From assembly GCA_944989445.1 (NCBI GenBank), contig CALYLW010000432.1, positions 1 to 64,000 on the forward strand: 64,000 bases of DNA. Reading direction: 5' to 3'. A program made the position numbers and the translations under genes. This stretch comes from Ampullaceana balthica (taxonomy: Eukaryota; Mollusca; Gastropoda; Lymnaeidae). Below are positions 22,176-30,849 of the stretch, piece by piece. The notes below the pieces were generated by a model. The model searched no databases, was not told where the DNA came from, and was given only the letters and a program-made list of their open reading frames with translations. Each line of letters begins with the position of its first letter. Position 1 is the stretch's first letter.

Positions 22176-24048
22176 TTAAACTTTCAACATTCACTTACAA
22201 AGTAAATTTCGTGAAGTAAAGTTGTGTTTGTTTGTTTCTTTGTTTCTTTTTTTAACTTCTTAAACCCTGGTATACCACATTCAGTGAAATTTCTGCATTT
22301 CTGCAAAGTTGCAAAATTTGGCAGCCGAGACGAATCGCTGTTATAACCGTGACCTTCACCTCAATTCAATGTTACTTATTTAAATTCAAGAAATTAAAAT
22401 ATTCAATAAATGCCCCCCAACTTTTCATTGACTTGAAATCCAATAGTTTCAAACTCAACCAGTTTCAAATTCAACCAGTTTGTGAATTCCAGCAGACCGC
22501 CTGCTCCAGACGTCTGCAGACGACAGGACAGCAACAATAGCAGACGGCACTCATTGTCTGCTACAGACTTGTCACGCAAATGCACGAGGCTCGATACAAA
22601 AGCGAACACTTGCCGAACACCGTCTGCAGACAAAGACACGTGACACGCTGGGCATGGACACATGAGGTGCATGGAGGAGACGAAATGTGCCACATGCTGC
22701 CTTGACGTCACAAAAATTCCAACTTACAAACGTGGTGTCACAAACACTGCGATACAGTGCGCTGATGTCAATATAACATACAGATAATGTTTCCCTGCAA
22801 TAATGCCGTGACGTTACAAATTTTCCGACGTAATGCAGTGACGTTTCAAACGTCCAGTGCGCATTGCTGAAGTGCTGAGATGAGCATCTGTGTGTTACCC
22901 GGCGTGTTGGTTGTTGTGGTGTGTGACGCAGATGTCGTCGACGTTAGAGAAGTTACTCTGCAGATGGACAGGAAGGGACATTAACTTTAAGGAACATTCC
23001 GAGTCTGATGAAAGCAACTTAATAAAACGTTCATAGTGTCTCTGTCGTGATAGACATGTGACAACCACTCTTAGTCAGAAGCGTCACTATGGGGATGCGG
23101 GGGGGGGGAGGTAGTGTGGACCGCACCGGGTGGCACCATCACCAAGGGTGAGATCAAAGTGTAAAATTCTGTACGTTCCCGTTATTTGGCTGGCAGTGGC
23201 AGACTCGGAGGAGGTCTACGGGGGTAAGTTGTAAGTACTTGTGAGGGGGGTGACACCATGACCTACAGCATTGGGTGCCACCAACGCCTCTGCTCTTAGC
23301 GTCTTTGTCCTGATAGATCTGTGAGAACCTCTCTTAATGACTCTGTACTGATAAAATCTGTGAGAACCACCGTGGCTTTTTCCTCATAGCTCTGAATGAG
23401 TATTTTCAAAAGGGTTGTCTCACTTATTTCTCTGCTTAAAATTAATATCTTGTCATTTTATTTTCACTCATTCTTCTCTTGACACAAATTTTAACGATTT
23501 TGTTTTTCTTTTCTTTTCTATTTGCTACATTCATTAAAACATCCTATTATCGATATTTGGTTAACTAGGTTTCAAACACTACGTATTTTCCTTGCTGATT
23601 TAAATGTAATTTGCCATAAATTCATCCGTGGAATTTTTAACTCTTAGAAGGAAGGAACGGTGACATTGACCGGACATCTGTGGATGAAGTCCTAACTTAT
23701 TGCATATCAAACGGACCACGTCACCAAGGCGTGTGGATTCGTAGAAGTTAAAAAAATGTCTTCTAGAATGTCGGGCAAGTTAAAATTTATTACTGAGAAA
23801 TAAACTGTCAACTCCAATATAACCGGCACGAAAAAGTCATAAAATAAAACATTATGATACTATTTCCAGGGAAAAGATCTGCCAGGCAGGAAATGACCAC
23901 AATTTAACACCTGAAACGATCGGTCCAAGCGGATGGAGACATTCGATGTCAAGGTCAACAAGTTTGAATTTAGTCCATTAAAAATATATTCTGTTGAAAT
24001 GATAATTTTTGAAAAAAATATAATTATTATTTATTTTGTGTGTGTGAT
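22176..24048. other. no gene; short duplications
   Basis: Contains a diverged duplication with gacgtcacaaa and gcagtgacgtt phrases (about 22700-22860) and repeated atctgtgagaacc phrases (23010-23370). There is a G-run near 23100. The minus frame 22403-22711 has no recognised domain. Confidence 0.4.
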
Positions 24049-24170
24049 AGAATTATCCCAATCGTCCATAGAATTATCCCAATCGTCCATAGAATTATCC
24101 CAATCGTGCATAGAATTATTCCAATCTTGCATAGAATTATCCCAATCGTCCATAGAATTATCCCAAACAA
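24049..24170. repeat. 21-bp minisatellite, 6 copies
   Basis: The unit is agaattatcccaatcgtccat. Seven-codon units keep frames open on both strands. The array is short and compact with few variants. Confidence 0.94.
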
Positions 24171-24304
24171 AGACGAAAACCACAACCCCCACCATCCTAA
24201 ACACAACAAACAAAAATCAGAGTCGATGCGATATGTTCCACTTTCCTAAGGCTACTTGATAGAATTGTATTTCGTTAAATAAGAAGAATTCTCTAAAATA
24301 TTTA

Positions 24305-24500
24305 ATTACCACGTTTTTATTAACTCGCTTTCGTTGGTGTGTGTTTGTCCAAGATTTTTTCAAATCTGCCAACGTAAAATTGAACCACTTCTGATGGTCC
24401 TAGATATCTGAAAATTTTACCACAGATAGATCTTGGATGACAATGCATTGTATCAAAATTTCAGATCGAGCAAATGTACCGTTATTAAATTATTGAACTT
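24305..24500. repeat. dispersed repeat, copy 2
   Basis: Second copy of the repeat at 21981-22175, same orientation. Confidence 0.8.
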
Positions 24501-24593
24501 TTAAGTTTATCTATAGTCAATATAAAAGCATCTGTACCGTCGGCTTTTGTTGACATCCGTGTGTTCGCCCCGTGACCACATCACAATGTTTTT

Positions 24594-25042
24594 AAAACGT
24601 GGGGCGGGCGCTTGTGAGGTGTTTGGTAAAATAGAGGTAAAAAAATATTTTAAAAAACCAGGTTGTTATAAGTGGACTAAAAAGAATAAAATAAATAGAA
24701 GTAAAAAAAAAGATTTTTAAAAACCACGTTTTTAAAAGCGGACTAAAAGGAAGAAAATAATTTAAAACTTATTAGTTCAAGTACTTCGATTTAATATAAC
24801 TAAAAACATGGGGCGGGTGTTTGGTATAAAAATTAAAGATTTCTAATTTAGAAGGCAAAAGAGAGATATATAAGTGAGAGAATGAGTGAACCGCATATGT
24901 TAAACCTCATAGACGCCCGCCCCACGTTTTTAGTTAGATGAAATCGAAGCACTTGAACTAATAAGTTTTAAATTATTTTCTTCTTTTTAGTCCGCTTTTA
25001 AAAACGAGGTTTTTAATAATCTTTTTTTACTTCTATTTATTT
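24594..25042. repeat. foldback repeat with 126-bp arms
   Basis: 24692-24817 is the inverted complement of 24916-25042 at about 90% identity by eye (agcggactaaaa, acttattagttcaagt, tggggcggg). The spacer is about 98 bp. A partial third copy in direct orientation lies upstream (about 24594-24690, with gtggggcggg). It is a non-coding foldback element of unknown family. Confidence 0.85.
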
Positions 25043-25654
25043 ATATTATGTTTTGTTTCTACGTACTTTATGGAGGCATTTTCCGAAATGTTTTTCGCCT
25101 GTTTAACGTCTTTAATCAAAACCAAAGATTTTTGTTTACACCAATTATTTGGGTCTCTTGTAAACAAATTTAAAGCTCGTTCCAATTCTACATAGGAATC
25201 CAAGTATCGACCCCCATGTGTGAGAGACGTGTTGTTGTGTTTACATTGTATGTGAATGCAATGACCTGACCTAGTATGAAACACGTGGTATGAGAGGTGA
25301 ACTGTAAGCGTGCTGGTCAAGGACTGAGAGAATAGCTGGCTATAAATGTACGGTTCATGAGGCAACCGGGGTAGATCGCAGTTGATTGCATACGAGCTGC
25401 TTAGATAGTTGATTGTACAGTTGATCACAGTGAATTGTATATAGTAATTAAAGACAGTTGTTAACCAGAACACATTGTGTTAAAGACTTGTCTCATGACC
25501 AGCCATAATATCTATTACACCATGCACGGGAAGGCAACAACACACTTCTATAACGCCCCTGGACTTCCAACCCTTTTAGGGGTGTCGGGTGTACATCCCC
25601 TAAATGACGTGTTCCAAAATTATGTGTTTGTAGTGACAAAATATGGAACAGCAA
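25043..25654. other. no gene recognised
   Basis: A 146-residue minus frame (25033-25473) begins near the foldback arm and lacks recognisable motifs. I cannot support it as a gene. Confidence 0.4.
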
Positions 25655-26163
25655 AAATATTAGCCTGCCAACAAAGCTCAGGCTTTACAGAATTCTCGTT
25701 AAAACTATTGTCCTTTATGGATGTGAGACCTGGACACTAATGGCAGCCACTGAAAGCAAGCTGCAGGCATTTGAAAACAAATGCAGGAGTAAAAATCTCC
25801 AAATCTCCTATTTAGAACGTTAGAACAATGAATATGTCTGGGACAGAATAAACTCTATTGTGGGTCATCAAGAAACCATCATAACAACAATTAAGAGACG
25901 CAAGATGGCATGGTTCGGTCATGTACTGCGACATGATACCCTGACAAAAATATCCTTCAAGGCATTGTAGAAGGGGGCCGGCGAAGAGGTCGACAACGGA
26001 AAAGCTGGCTGGACAACATAAAGGAATGGACAGGGATAAAATTACATGAATTATTGGCCGCAGCTCAAAATAGACATATGTGGAGTTCGTTGTCTGTTGA
26101 TTTGTCCATGCGCTCCCCCCAACGACCGCAACGGTCACGAGACTGATGATGATGATGATGAAA
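25655..26163 (+). pseudogene. LINE 3' end (RT C-terminal region) with GAT tail
   Basis: Conceptual fragments read LYGCETWTL-like (VLYGCETWTL is split by a frameshift at about 25735), ATESKLQAFE, KRRKMAWFGHVLRHDT, then GGRRRGRQRKSWLDNI and SLSVDLSMRSP, ending at a gatgatgatgatg tail. This is the region downstream of the RT catalytic core in non-LTR elements, and the copy is 5'-truncated as usual for target-primed insertion. At least two frameshifts break it. A related copy on the opposite strand lies at 56060-56760. Confidence 0.87.
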
Positions 26164-26471
26164 TATATTATAGTGCAGTGGTGGCTAACCTTTTTGGGTC
26201 CGCGTGCCCAAAATTCAACCAAACCCCACTTATTTATAGCAAAGTGCCAACACTCGAACTAAACCAGAAAATGGGGGTTTGCTTTAGCAAAACAACACAC
26301 ACTTATCTTAAGAATTAAAGAGAAGAAAGAAGAAGAGATATTTCAACGGCGCAAAAGACTTTTTATTACAAGAATTATTTTTTTTTCGTAATTAAAGAGA
26401 TTTTTGCTACTTTATACATATTAATAAATTCGTCAAACCTTGACCTTGGTTCATATTTCGTTAATTTAAGC

Positions 26472-28108
26472 CAGGGGTCTCCAAACTTTTCAGCCGGAGG
26501 GCCGGATTAACTGTAAAACAGCTGTTGGGGGGCCAAATAAGAAAAAAATCAAAACATACATGTTGTTTTTAAGTATATATTTAATATTATTATATTTATA
26601 ATATTAATATTATTTAATGTTATATTAAATATTATTTAATATTACATTGATACACTGCACATGAACACCTGTATTACTGGGAATGGTGAAATTGTTTCCT
26701 GGATGCCAAAATATTAGATATTTCTGGCTTTAGATTTGATGTCCCTAACATCGACAGTGACCTGAGATTATCATCAGACAAGTTAGTTCTCAAATTGTTC
26801 TTCACGTATTTCATCCTCGAAAATGTCTGTTCGCACAAGTATGTTGTTCCAAAGATTGAAATGTATCTTGATGCAAAAGCTTTGACATTAGGAAAGTCTT
26901 CCTTGGGCAAAAACTGGTAAAAACTCAAAAGCCCTTCTTTGAACTTGTCCCTAAGGAAGTCATTTGCTTACAAATCAATCACCTCAAGCTGCAGTTCATC
27001 TGAGCAACTGGCCACATCTGCTACAAATGGATTTTGAAATAGCCTAACTTCTTCTGCCTTTGAATCCAAGTCAGAAAACCGCTCCTGAAACTGCAGCTGG
27101 AGGTTTTTGATGATCTCGCATGCAAATGATGTGGGGAACTCAGCTGTTGCTTCAGACATGAAGACCTTGCACTGCTGAAAGTGTGTCAAGTTGTTGGCCT
27201 GTACTTGTTCCAAAAACAAGACAAGTTTAGCTCTGAAGGCCTTTAGGTGATTGTATAGATCAGAAACTAGATTTGTCTCTCCTTGAAGTTTTAGGTTCAG
27301 AAATTTTAAATGACCAGTAATGTCTGCAGAAAAGGCCAATTTCCATACCCACTCTTCATCAGTCAGTAATGGCTGTGGTTTTCCTTTACTTTCTAGGAAG
27401 TCGTGTATTTCCTTTCTTAATTCAAATACTCTACTCAGAACTTTCTCACAACTTAGCAATTCTGTATCTATATCTTTCAACATGTCTCTGAACTGTCTAT
27501 GGTTGAGCCCATGTCACCTTATTAAATTCACCATCTTCACCACAGGATTCAGTACACTGCTAATGTCCATATATTTAGCACACAAAGCTTGCTCGTTAAT
27601 AATACAGTGCAGGAACATTGGTTGTGGAATATGTTTCTCATTACATATCTGCTTCACTTGTGCAACCAAGCCTTTCTTTATGCCACTCATGTTCTTTCCC
27701 CCATCAACAGTCATGACAGTCAAGTTAGTCCAGTCCAAGTTATAATCAACAAATGTTTTTCCCAATTCATTGAATATATCCTCTCCGGTAGCTGTGCCAT
27801 ACATGCTATGTAGAGAAGCCAGCTCTTGTGTTATGTCCATGTCTTCATCCACACCTCTAATGAACACAAGCAGTTGAGAGGTGGAACAGCTGTCCAGCGA
27901 TTCATCCATTGCAATTGAAAAATGGCGAAACCGGCTTGCATTTCTTCGCTAATTCAGTGTTTGCTTTCGCTAGTGTTATTCGCAAATTTTATTGTAAAAT
28001 ACAGATAAAAATATTATATTTTTAAAATTATTACAAGGTCTCCAGGGGCCGGATCAGAGGGCCTCGCGGGCCGCATCTGGCCCGCGGGCCGTAGTTTGGA
28101 GACCCCTG
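26472..28108 (-). mobile_element. nested hAT transposon (GTF2IRD2/Charlie8-like) with 8-bp duplications
   Basis: The ends caggggtctccaaact and its inverted copy (agtttggagacccctg) are flanked by the perfect 8-bp direct repeat atttaagc at 26464-26471 and 28109-28116. The element is 1637 bp. G/C-rich subterminal blocks (gggccgga, gcccgcgggcc) lie at both ends. It inserted into the C-terminal coding part of the older hAT: joining the flanks restores AAWGGLK followed by LTKYEPRS in that gene. Confidence 0.95.
26674..27942 (-). pseudogene. hAT transposase with two nonsense codons, like the GTF2IRD2 C-terminal half
   Basis: One continuous minus-strand frame from about 27942 to 26674 is broken only by two in-frame stops: a TGA after KMVNLIR (27514-27516) and a TAA after EVIDL (26968-26970). 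Order: RFRHFSIAMDESLDS (first catalytic Asp block), FIRGVDEDM, MTVDGGKNMSG, LHCIINEQALC (zinc-binding-like C..H block), then KVLSRVFELRKEI, the helical domain with FLEQVQANNL, and the C-terminal dimerisation region FGTTYLCEQTFSRMK. The usual HTEVRWLS motif before KVLSRVFEL is replaced by ELLSCE, so about a dozen codons are missing. The N-terminal DNA-binding part is absent. The family is known from GTF2IRD2, where a Charlie8 transposase fused to a host gene. No host fusion is seen here. Confidence 0.9.
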
Positions 28109-28311
28109 ATTTAAGCCCACCCCATGCAGCACTCATTTTATCTCTCAGTCTTTTTCTTGTGTCACATTTGATATAATTCAAAGCTGAAAACAGCTTGATC
28201 AAACAAATTCAGAATAGCACCGCCAAGTGTTTTCATTGATTTAAACTTATTGGGCAGAGAATTCCACGCTTTAAGGATTTCATTTTCATAACTATCAATT
28301 ATGCTCTCCTG

Positions 28312-28822
28312 TGGGATCTCTATCAGTTGTGCTGTCCTGTGTTATCTCTATCAATTGTGCTGTCCTGTGTTATCTCTATCAATTGTGCTGTCCTGTGTTA
28401 TCTCTATCAATTGTGCTGTCCTGCGCTACCTCTATCAATTGTGCTGTCCTGTGTTATCTCTATCAATTGTGCTGTCCTGTGTTATCTCTATCAATTGTGC
28501 TGTCCTGTGTTATCTCTATCAATTGTGCTGTCCTGTGCTACCTCTGTCAATTGTGCTGTCCTGTGTTATCTCTATCAATTGTGCTGTCCTGTGTTATCTC
28601 TATCAATTGTGCTGTCCTGTGCTACCTCTATAAATTGTGCTGTCCTGTGTTATCTCTATCAATTGTGCTGTCCTGTGTTATCTCTATCAATTGTGCTGTC
28701 CTGTGCTACCTCTATCAATTGTGCTGTCCTGTGTTATCTCTATCAATTGTGCTGTCATGTGTGACCTCTATCAATTGTGCTGTCCTGTGTGACCTCTATC
28801 AATTGTGATGTCCTGTGGGATC
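28312..28822. repeat. 28-bp minisatellite born from transposase codons, about 18 copies
   Basis: The unit is ctatcaattgtgctgtcctg plus tgttatct. The outermost copies keep the single-copy text of the older hAT gene: the left edge (atcaattatgctctcctgtg) and the right edge (tcctgtgggatctctttaca) join into one coding stretch reading IPQESIIDS on minus. Six-frame frames of 110-165 codons across it are artefacts. Confidence 0.95.
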
Positions 28823-29428
28823 TCTTTACACTCCCTCTTCTCAAAAGTTGCACGCAGATCAGAGAACTTTATTTACCACGTAGGGCTTTCTTCAAATTCC
28901 AATAGCTCCATTTCCAGATTTTCAAGATCAAACCATTGTAAGCAAGAAGGATCAAGTTCTTCAAACTTAGATTTAACTGAGAATTAAGAAAAGACACGGT
29001 TGTTTCCGTCACACGGAACAACTGTAGCAATATGTCATTAAATTCTCCTTTGCAGCTGCTTTGATGTTCAAAAATTCTTTGTAGATTTCTTCTTGACTTG
29101 GAGGATTGTATGCAAATTCTTAAGATTTTAGCTGCCCACTTACAAAATCTCTTTCAAAATCATGCCGTTTTCTTTTCAATATTTTTATAACGCAAAAAAT
29201 CCTTCCTGTCGTTGTCCCCAAGCCATGCAATTGGTTGTTCAGTACATTTAAGTGTTGTGTAAAATCTGTAACAAAATAAAATAAATTTTAAAAAATTGTT
29301 GTTAAGCCAGAAAATATCAGTGAGCTGTGGATAATTCTGACCCCTTTCTTTCAAAAATAGCCTAATTTCATCCACGCAGCTTACAAATCCCCCCAAATCA
29401 AGTCCTCTGCTCAACCATCGAACATTAT

Positions 29429-29795
29429 TGTACAAGAGCAAAGTGTTATAATGTTGTACAAGAGCAAAGTGTTATAATTCTGTACAAGAGGAAAGTGTTA
29501 TAATGTTGTACAAGAGCTAAGTGTTATAATGTTGTACAAGAGCTAAGTGTTATAATGTTGTACAAGAGCTAAGTGTTATAATGTTGTACAAGAGCTAAGT
29601 GTTATAATGTTGTACAAGAGCAAAGTGTTATAATGTTGTACAAGAGCTAAGTGTTATAATGTTGTACAAGAGCAAAGTGTTATAATGTTGTACAAGAGCT
29701 AAGTGTTATAATGTTGTACAAGAGCTAAGTGTTATAATGTTGTACAAGAGCTAAGTGTTATAATGTTGTACAAGAGCTAAGTGTTATAATGTTGT
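29429..29795. repeat. 26-bp minisatellite born from transposase codons, about 14 copies
   Basis: The unit is ataatgttgtacaagagcta plus agtgtt (aagag-c-aaag variant). On minus the pre-expansion gene reads HYNTLLLYNNVRWLSRG across the array, and one repeat unit equals the codons for about YNTLLLYN. Only units next to the edges carry the original caaag form throughout. Confidence 0.95.
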
Positions 29796-29990
29796 TGAAC
29801 GTCATCAAGAAATGCTTGAAACTGTGGACAATTAAGAGCTCGAGTCATGATGTCATTCACCATTTTGGTGACATCTTTGAGACCATTGTCTAATATTTTT
29901 CAGCTGTCCCGGACACAAAGATCTTCTTGGCAAATGAGACAATGAAACTGATTAACTGGATGTTTTGCTTCTTTAAACAAAGAACTGGAC

Positions 29991-30089
29991 TTCTTCTTCT
30001 TCTTCGTTCTCAAAATCTTTTGATAGAGGATTTAGACAGCAAGTCCTATATTTGTGATGAACTGCGCTGTGGCTGTCAGTTGATGGGGG
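29991..30089 (-). mobile_element. 99-bp retro-type insertion with 12-bp target duplication
   Basis: Flanked by the exact 12-bp direct repeat aaagaactggac (29979-29990 and 30090-30101). On minus it ends in a (GAA)5-like tail next to the duplication, the layout of a 5'-truncated retrotransposed sequence. Removing it restores the host hAT gene (GFVQFF, then KEAKHPV). The source of the inserted text is unknown. Confidence 0.8.
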
Positions 30090-30305
30090 AAAGAACTGGA
30101 CGAAACCAGATGTTGTTTCTGTCATGCAAGGCGCACAATCTTTATTAATTGAAACACCTTTTTCTGGTCTTATGTCTTGTTGCAAAAAAGCTTCTATCAT
30201 ATTATGTAAATATCAATTCCTTGTGTTCTGTCGGGCAAAGATGACGATTTAACCAGCGGCTCTCTCATCGTAGCATCAACAGCATCACGAAAAATTATTG
30301 CTAGT

Positions 30306-30547
30306 GACGCGGTGGTCGAGTGGCAGCGCACTGCACTGTCGTACCGATGGTCACGGGTTCGAATCCGTGCGAAGGCAAGGGTTTGTTCCCGGGCCTAGGG
30401 CGTCCCTGAGTCACCCCGCTCTGAATGGTAATGCGTGGAACCCACAAAGCCGTGGCCTATGAATGCTGCATCACTTGCCAACAGATCATCTGTCATGGAC
30501 GCAACTATCTTCTGCATAGAAGGAGCGTCTGTAAAGATAAGATAAGA
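30306..30547 (+). mobile_element. tRNA-derived SINE, 242 bp
   Basis: The head has an RNA polymerase III A-box-like tggtcgagtgg (about 30312-30322) and a perfect B box ggttcgaatcc (about 30356-30366), spaced as in tRNA genes. The body contains cgtggaacccacaaagccgtgg and the tail is gataagataagata. It is flanked by tagt (30302-30305 and 30548-30551). Removing it restores the hAT reading (NARL then AIIF). The 4-bp duplication is shorter than usual for LINE-mobilised SINEs. It is not a functional tRNA: the acceptor stem and anticodon arm are not intact. Confidence 0.87.
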
Positions 30548-30778
30548 TAGTCTTGCATTTCTATTTATAACTGTGCTTTCATCAAGTCATATTGAGTAAC
30601 AGAATGCCTTTTGTAAGTCAGTATTGAGCTGGGTACCGATATTAGTAACCATCCGAAGGATTCGATATTTACCAGTAGTTATGCTATGTGGCATCTATCG
30701 TATAGAATAGGAATGCGATAAAGCTTTTAAATAAAATACAAAATACATTAATGTGTAATAAAAACAATAAATTTGAGC

Positions 30779-30836
30779 TTTATTATGATACGACGGTAAA
30801 CGTTTCGGCTAATGCCTTCATCAGTACAATAAACGT
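30779..30836 (-). ncRNA. hammerhead-ribozyme-like core, possibly Penelope-like element remnant
   Basis: On minus the sequence reads CTGATGA (30818-30824), then aGGC-ATTA-GCC as a short stem II, then GAAAC (about 30802-30806). It continues with ACG and CGT that can form a short stem III ahead of a GTA candidate cleavage site. Flanking TTTATT/AATAAA can pair as stem I. Hammerheads of this kind are known in Penelope-like retroelements. An extra A after CTGATGA departs from the consensus, so activity is doubtful and the match could be fortuitous. Confidence 0.35.
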
Positions 30837-30849
30837 TAAGTATGTACTT

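Larger units (their letters stand above)
28117..30656 (-). pseudogene. fragments of an older hAT transposase
   Basis: Read on minus: QLNTDLQKAFCYSI then LDEST (about 30650-30555); after the SINE, AIIFRDAVDATMREPLVKSS (about 30300-30240), SINKDCAPCMTETTSGF (about 30155-30105); after the 99-bp insertion, KHPVNQFHCLICQEDLC (about 29970-29915) and QFQAFLDDVQQHYN (about 29830-29795); after the 26-bp array, VRWLSRG and CVDEIRLFLKERG (29430-29310). Then come EEIYKEFLNIKAAAKE (about 29080) and LRATFEKR (about 28850), and after the 28-bp array SLPNKFKSMKTLG (28250) and the dimerisation-type KCDTRKRLRDKMSAAWGG (28190-28120), finishing beyond the nested hAT at 26463-26400. This is a ZBED5/SCAND3-like hAT. 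Multiple stops and frameshifts make it an old pseudogene. Confidence 0.86.
26177..30690 (-). mobile_element. old hAT transposon, minus strand, multiply interrupted
   Basis: Its 3' end is cagtggtggctaacc at 26177-26191, a hAT-type terminus. The body resumes at 28117 after a younger hAT, and coding remnants continue to about 30656. The 5' end was not found: transposase text fades near 30690 and a different element starts by about 30760. No target duplication can be tested because one end is missing. Interruptions, in minus-strand order: SINE (30306-30547), 99-bp insertion (29991-30089), 26-bp array (29429-29795), 28-bp array (28312-28822) and second hAT (26472-28108). Confidence 0.85.

Noticed and set aside
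25033..25473. 146-codon minus frame
   Set aside because: No known motif, and its end lies within the foldback region.
28301..28808. Three overlapping frames of 110-165 codons on plus
   Set aside because: Three frames of the 28-bp minisatellite inside a transposase pseudogene.
30306..30380. Functional tRNA gene
   Set aside because: A and B boxes are present but the cloverleaf is not intact, and the segment heads a SINE with a tail and duplication.
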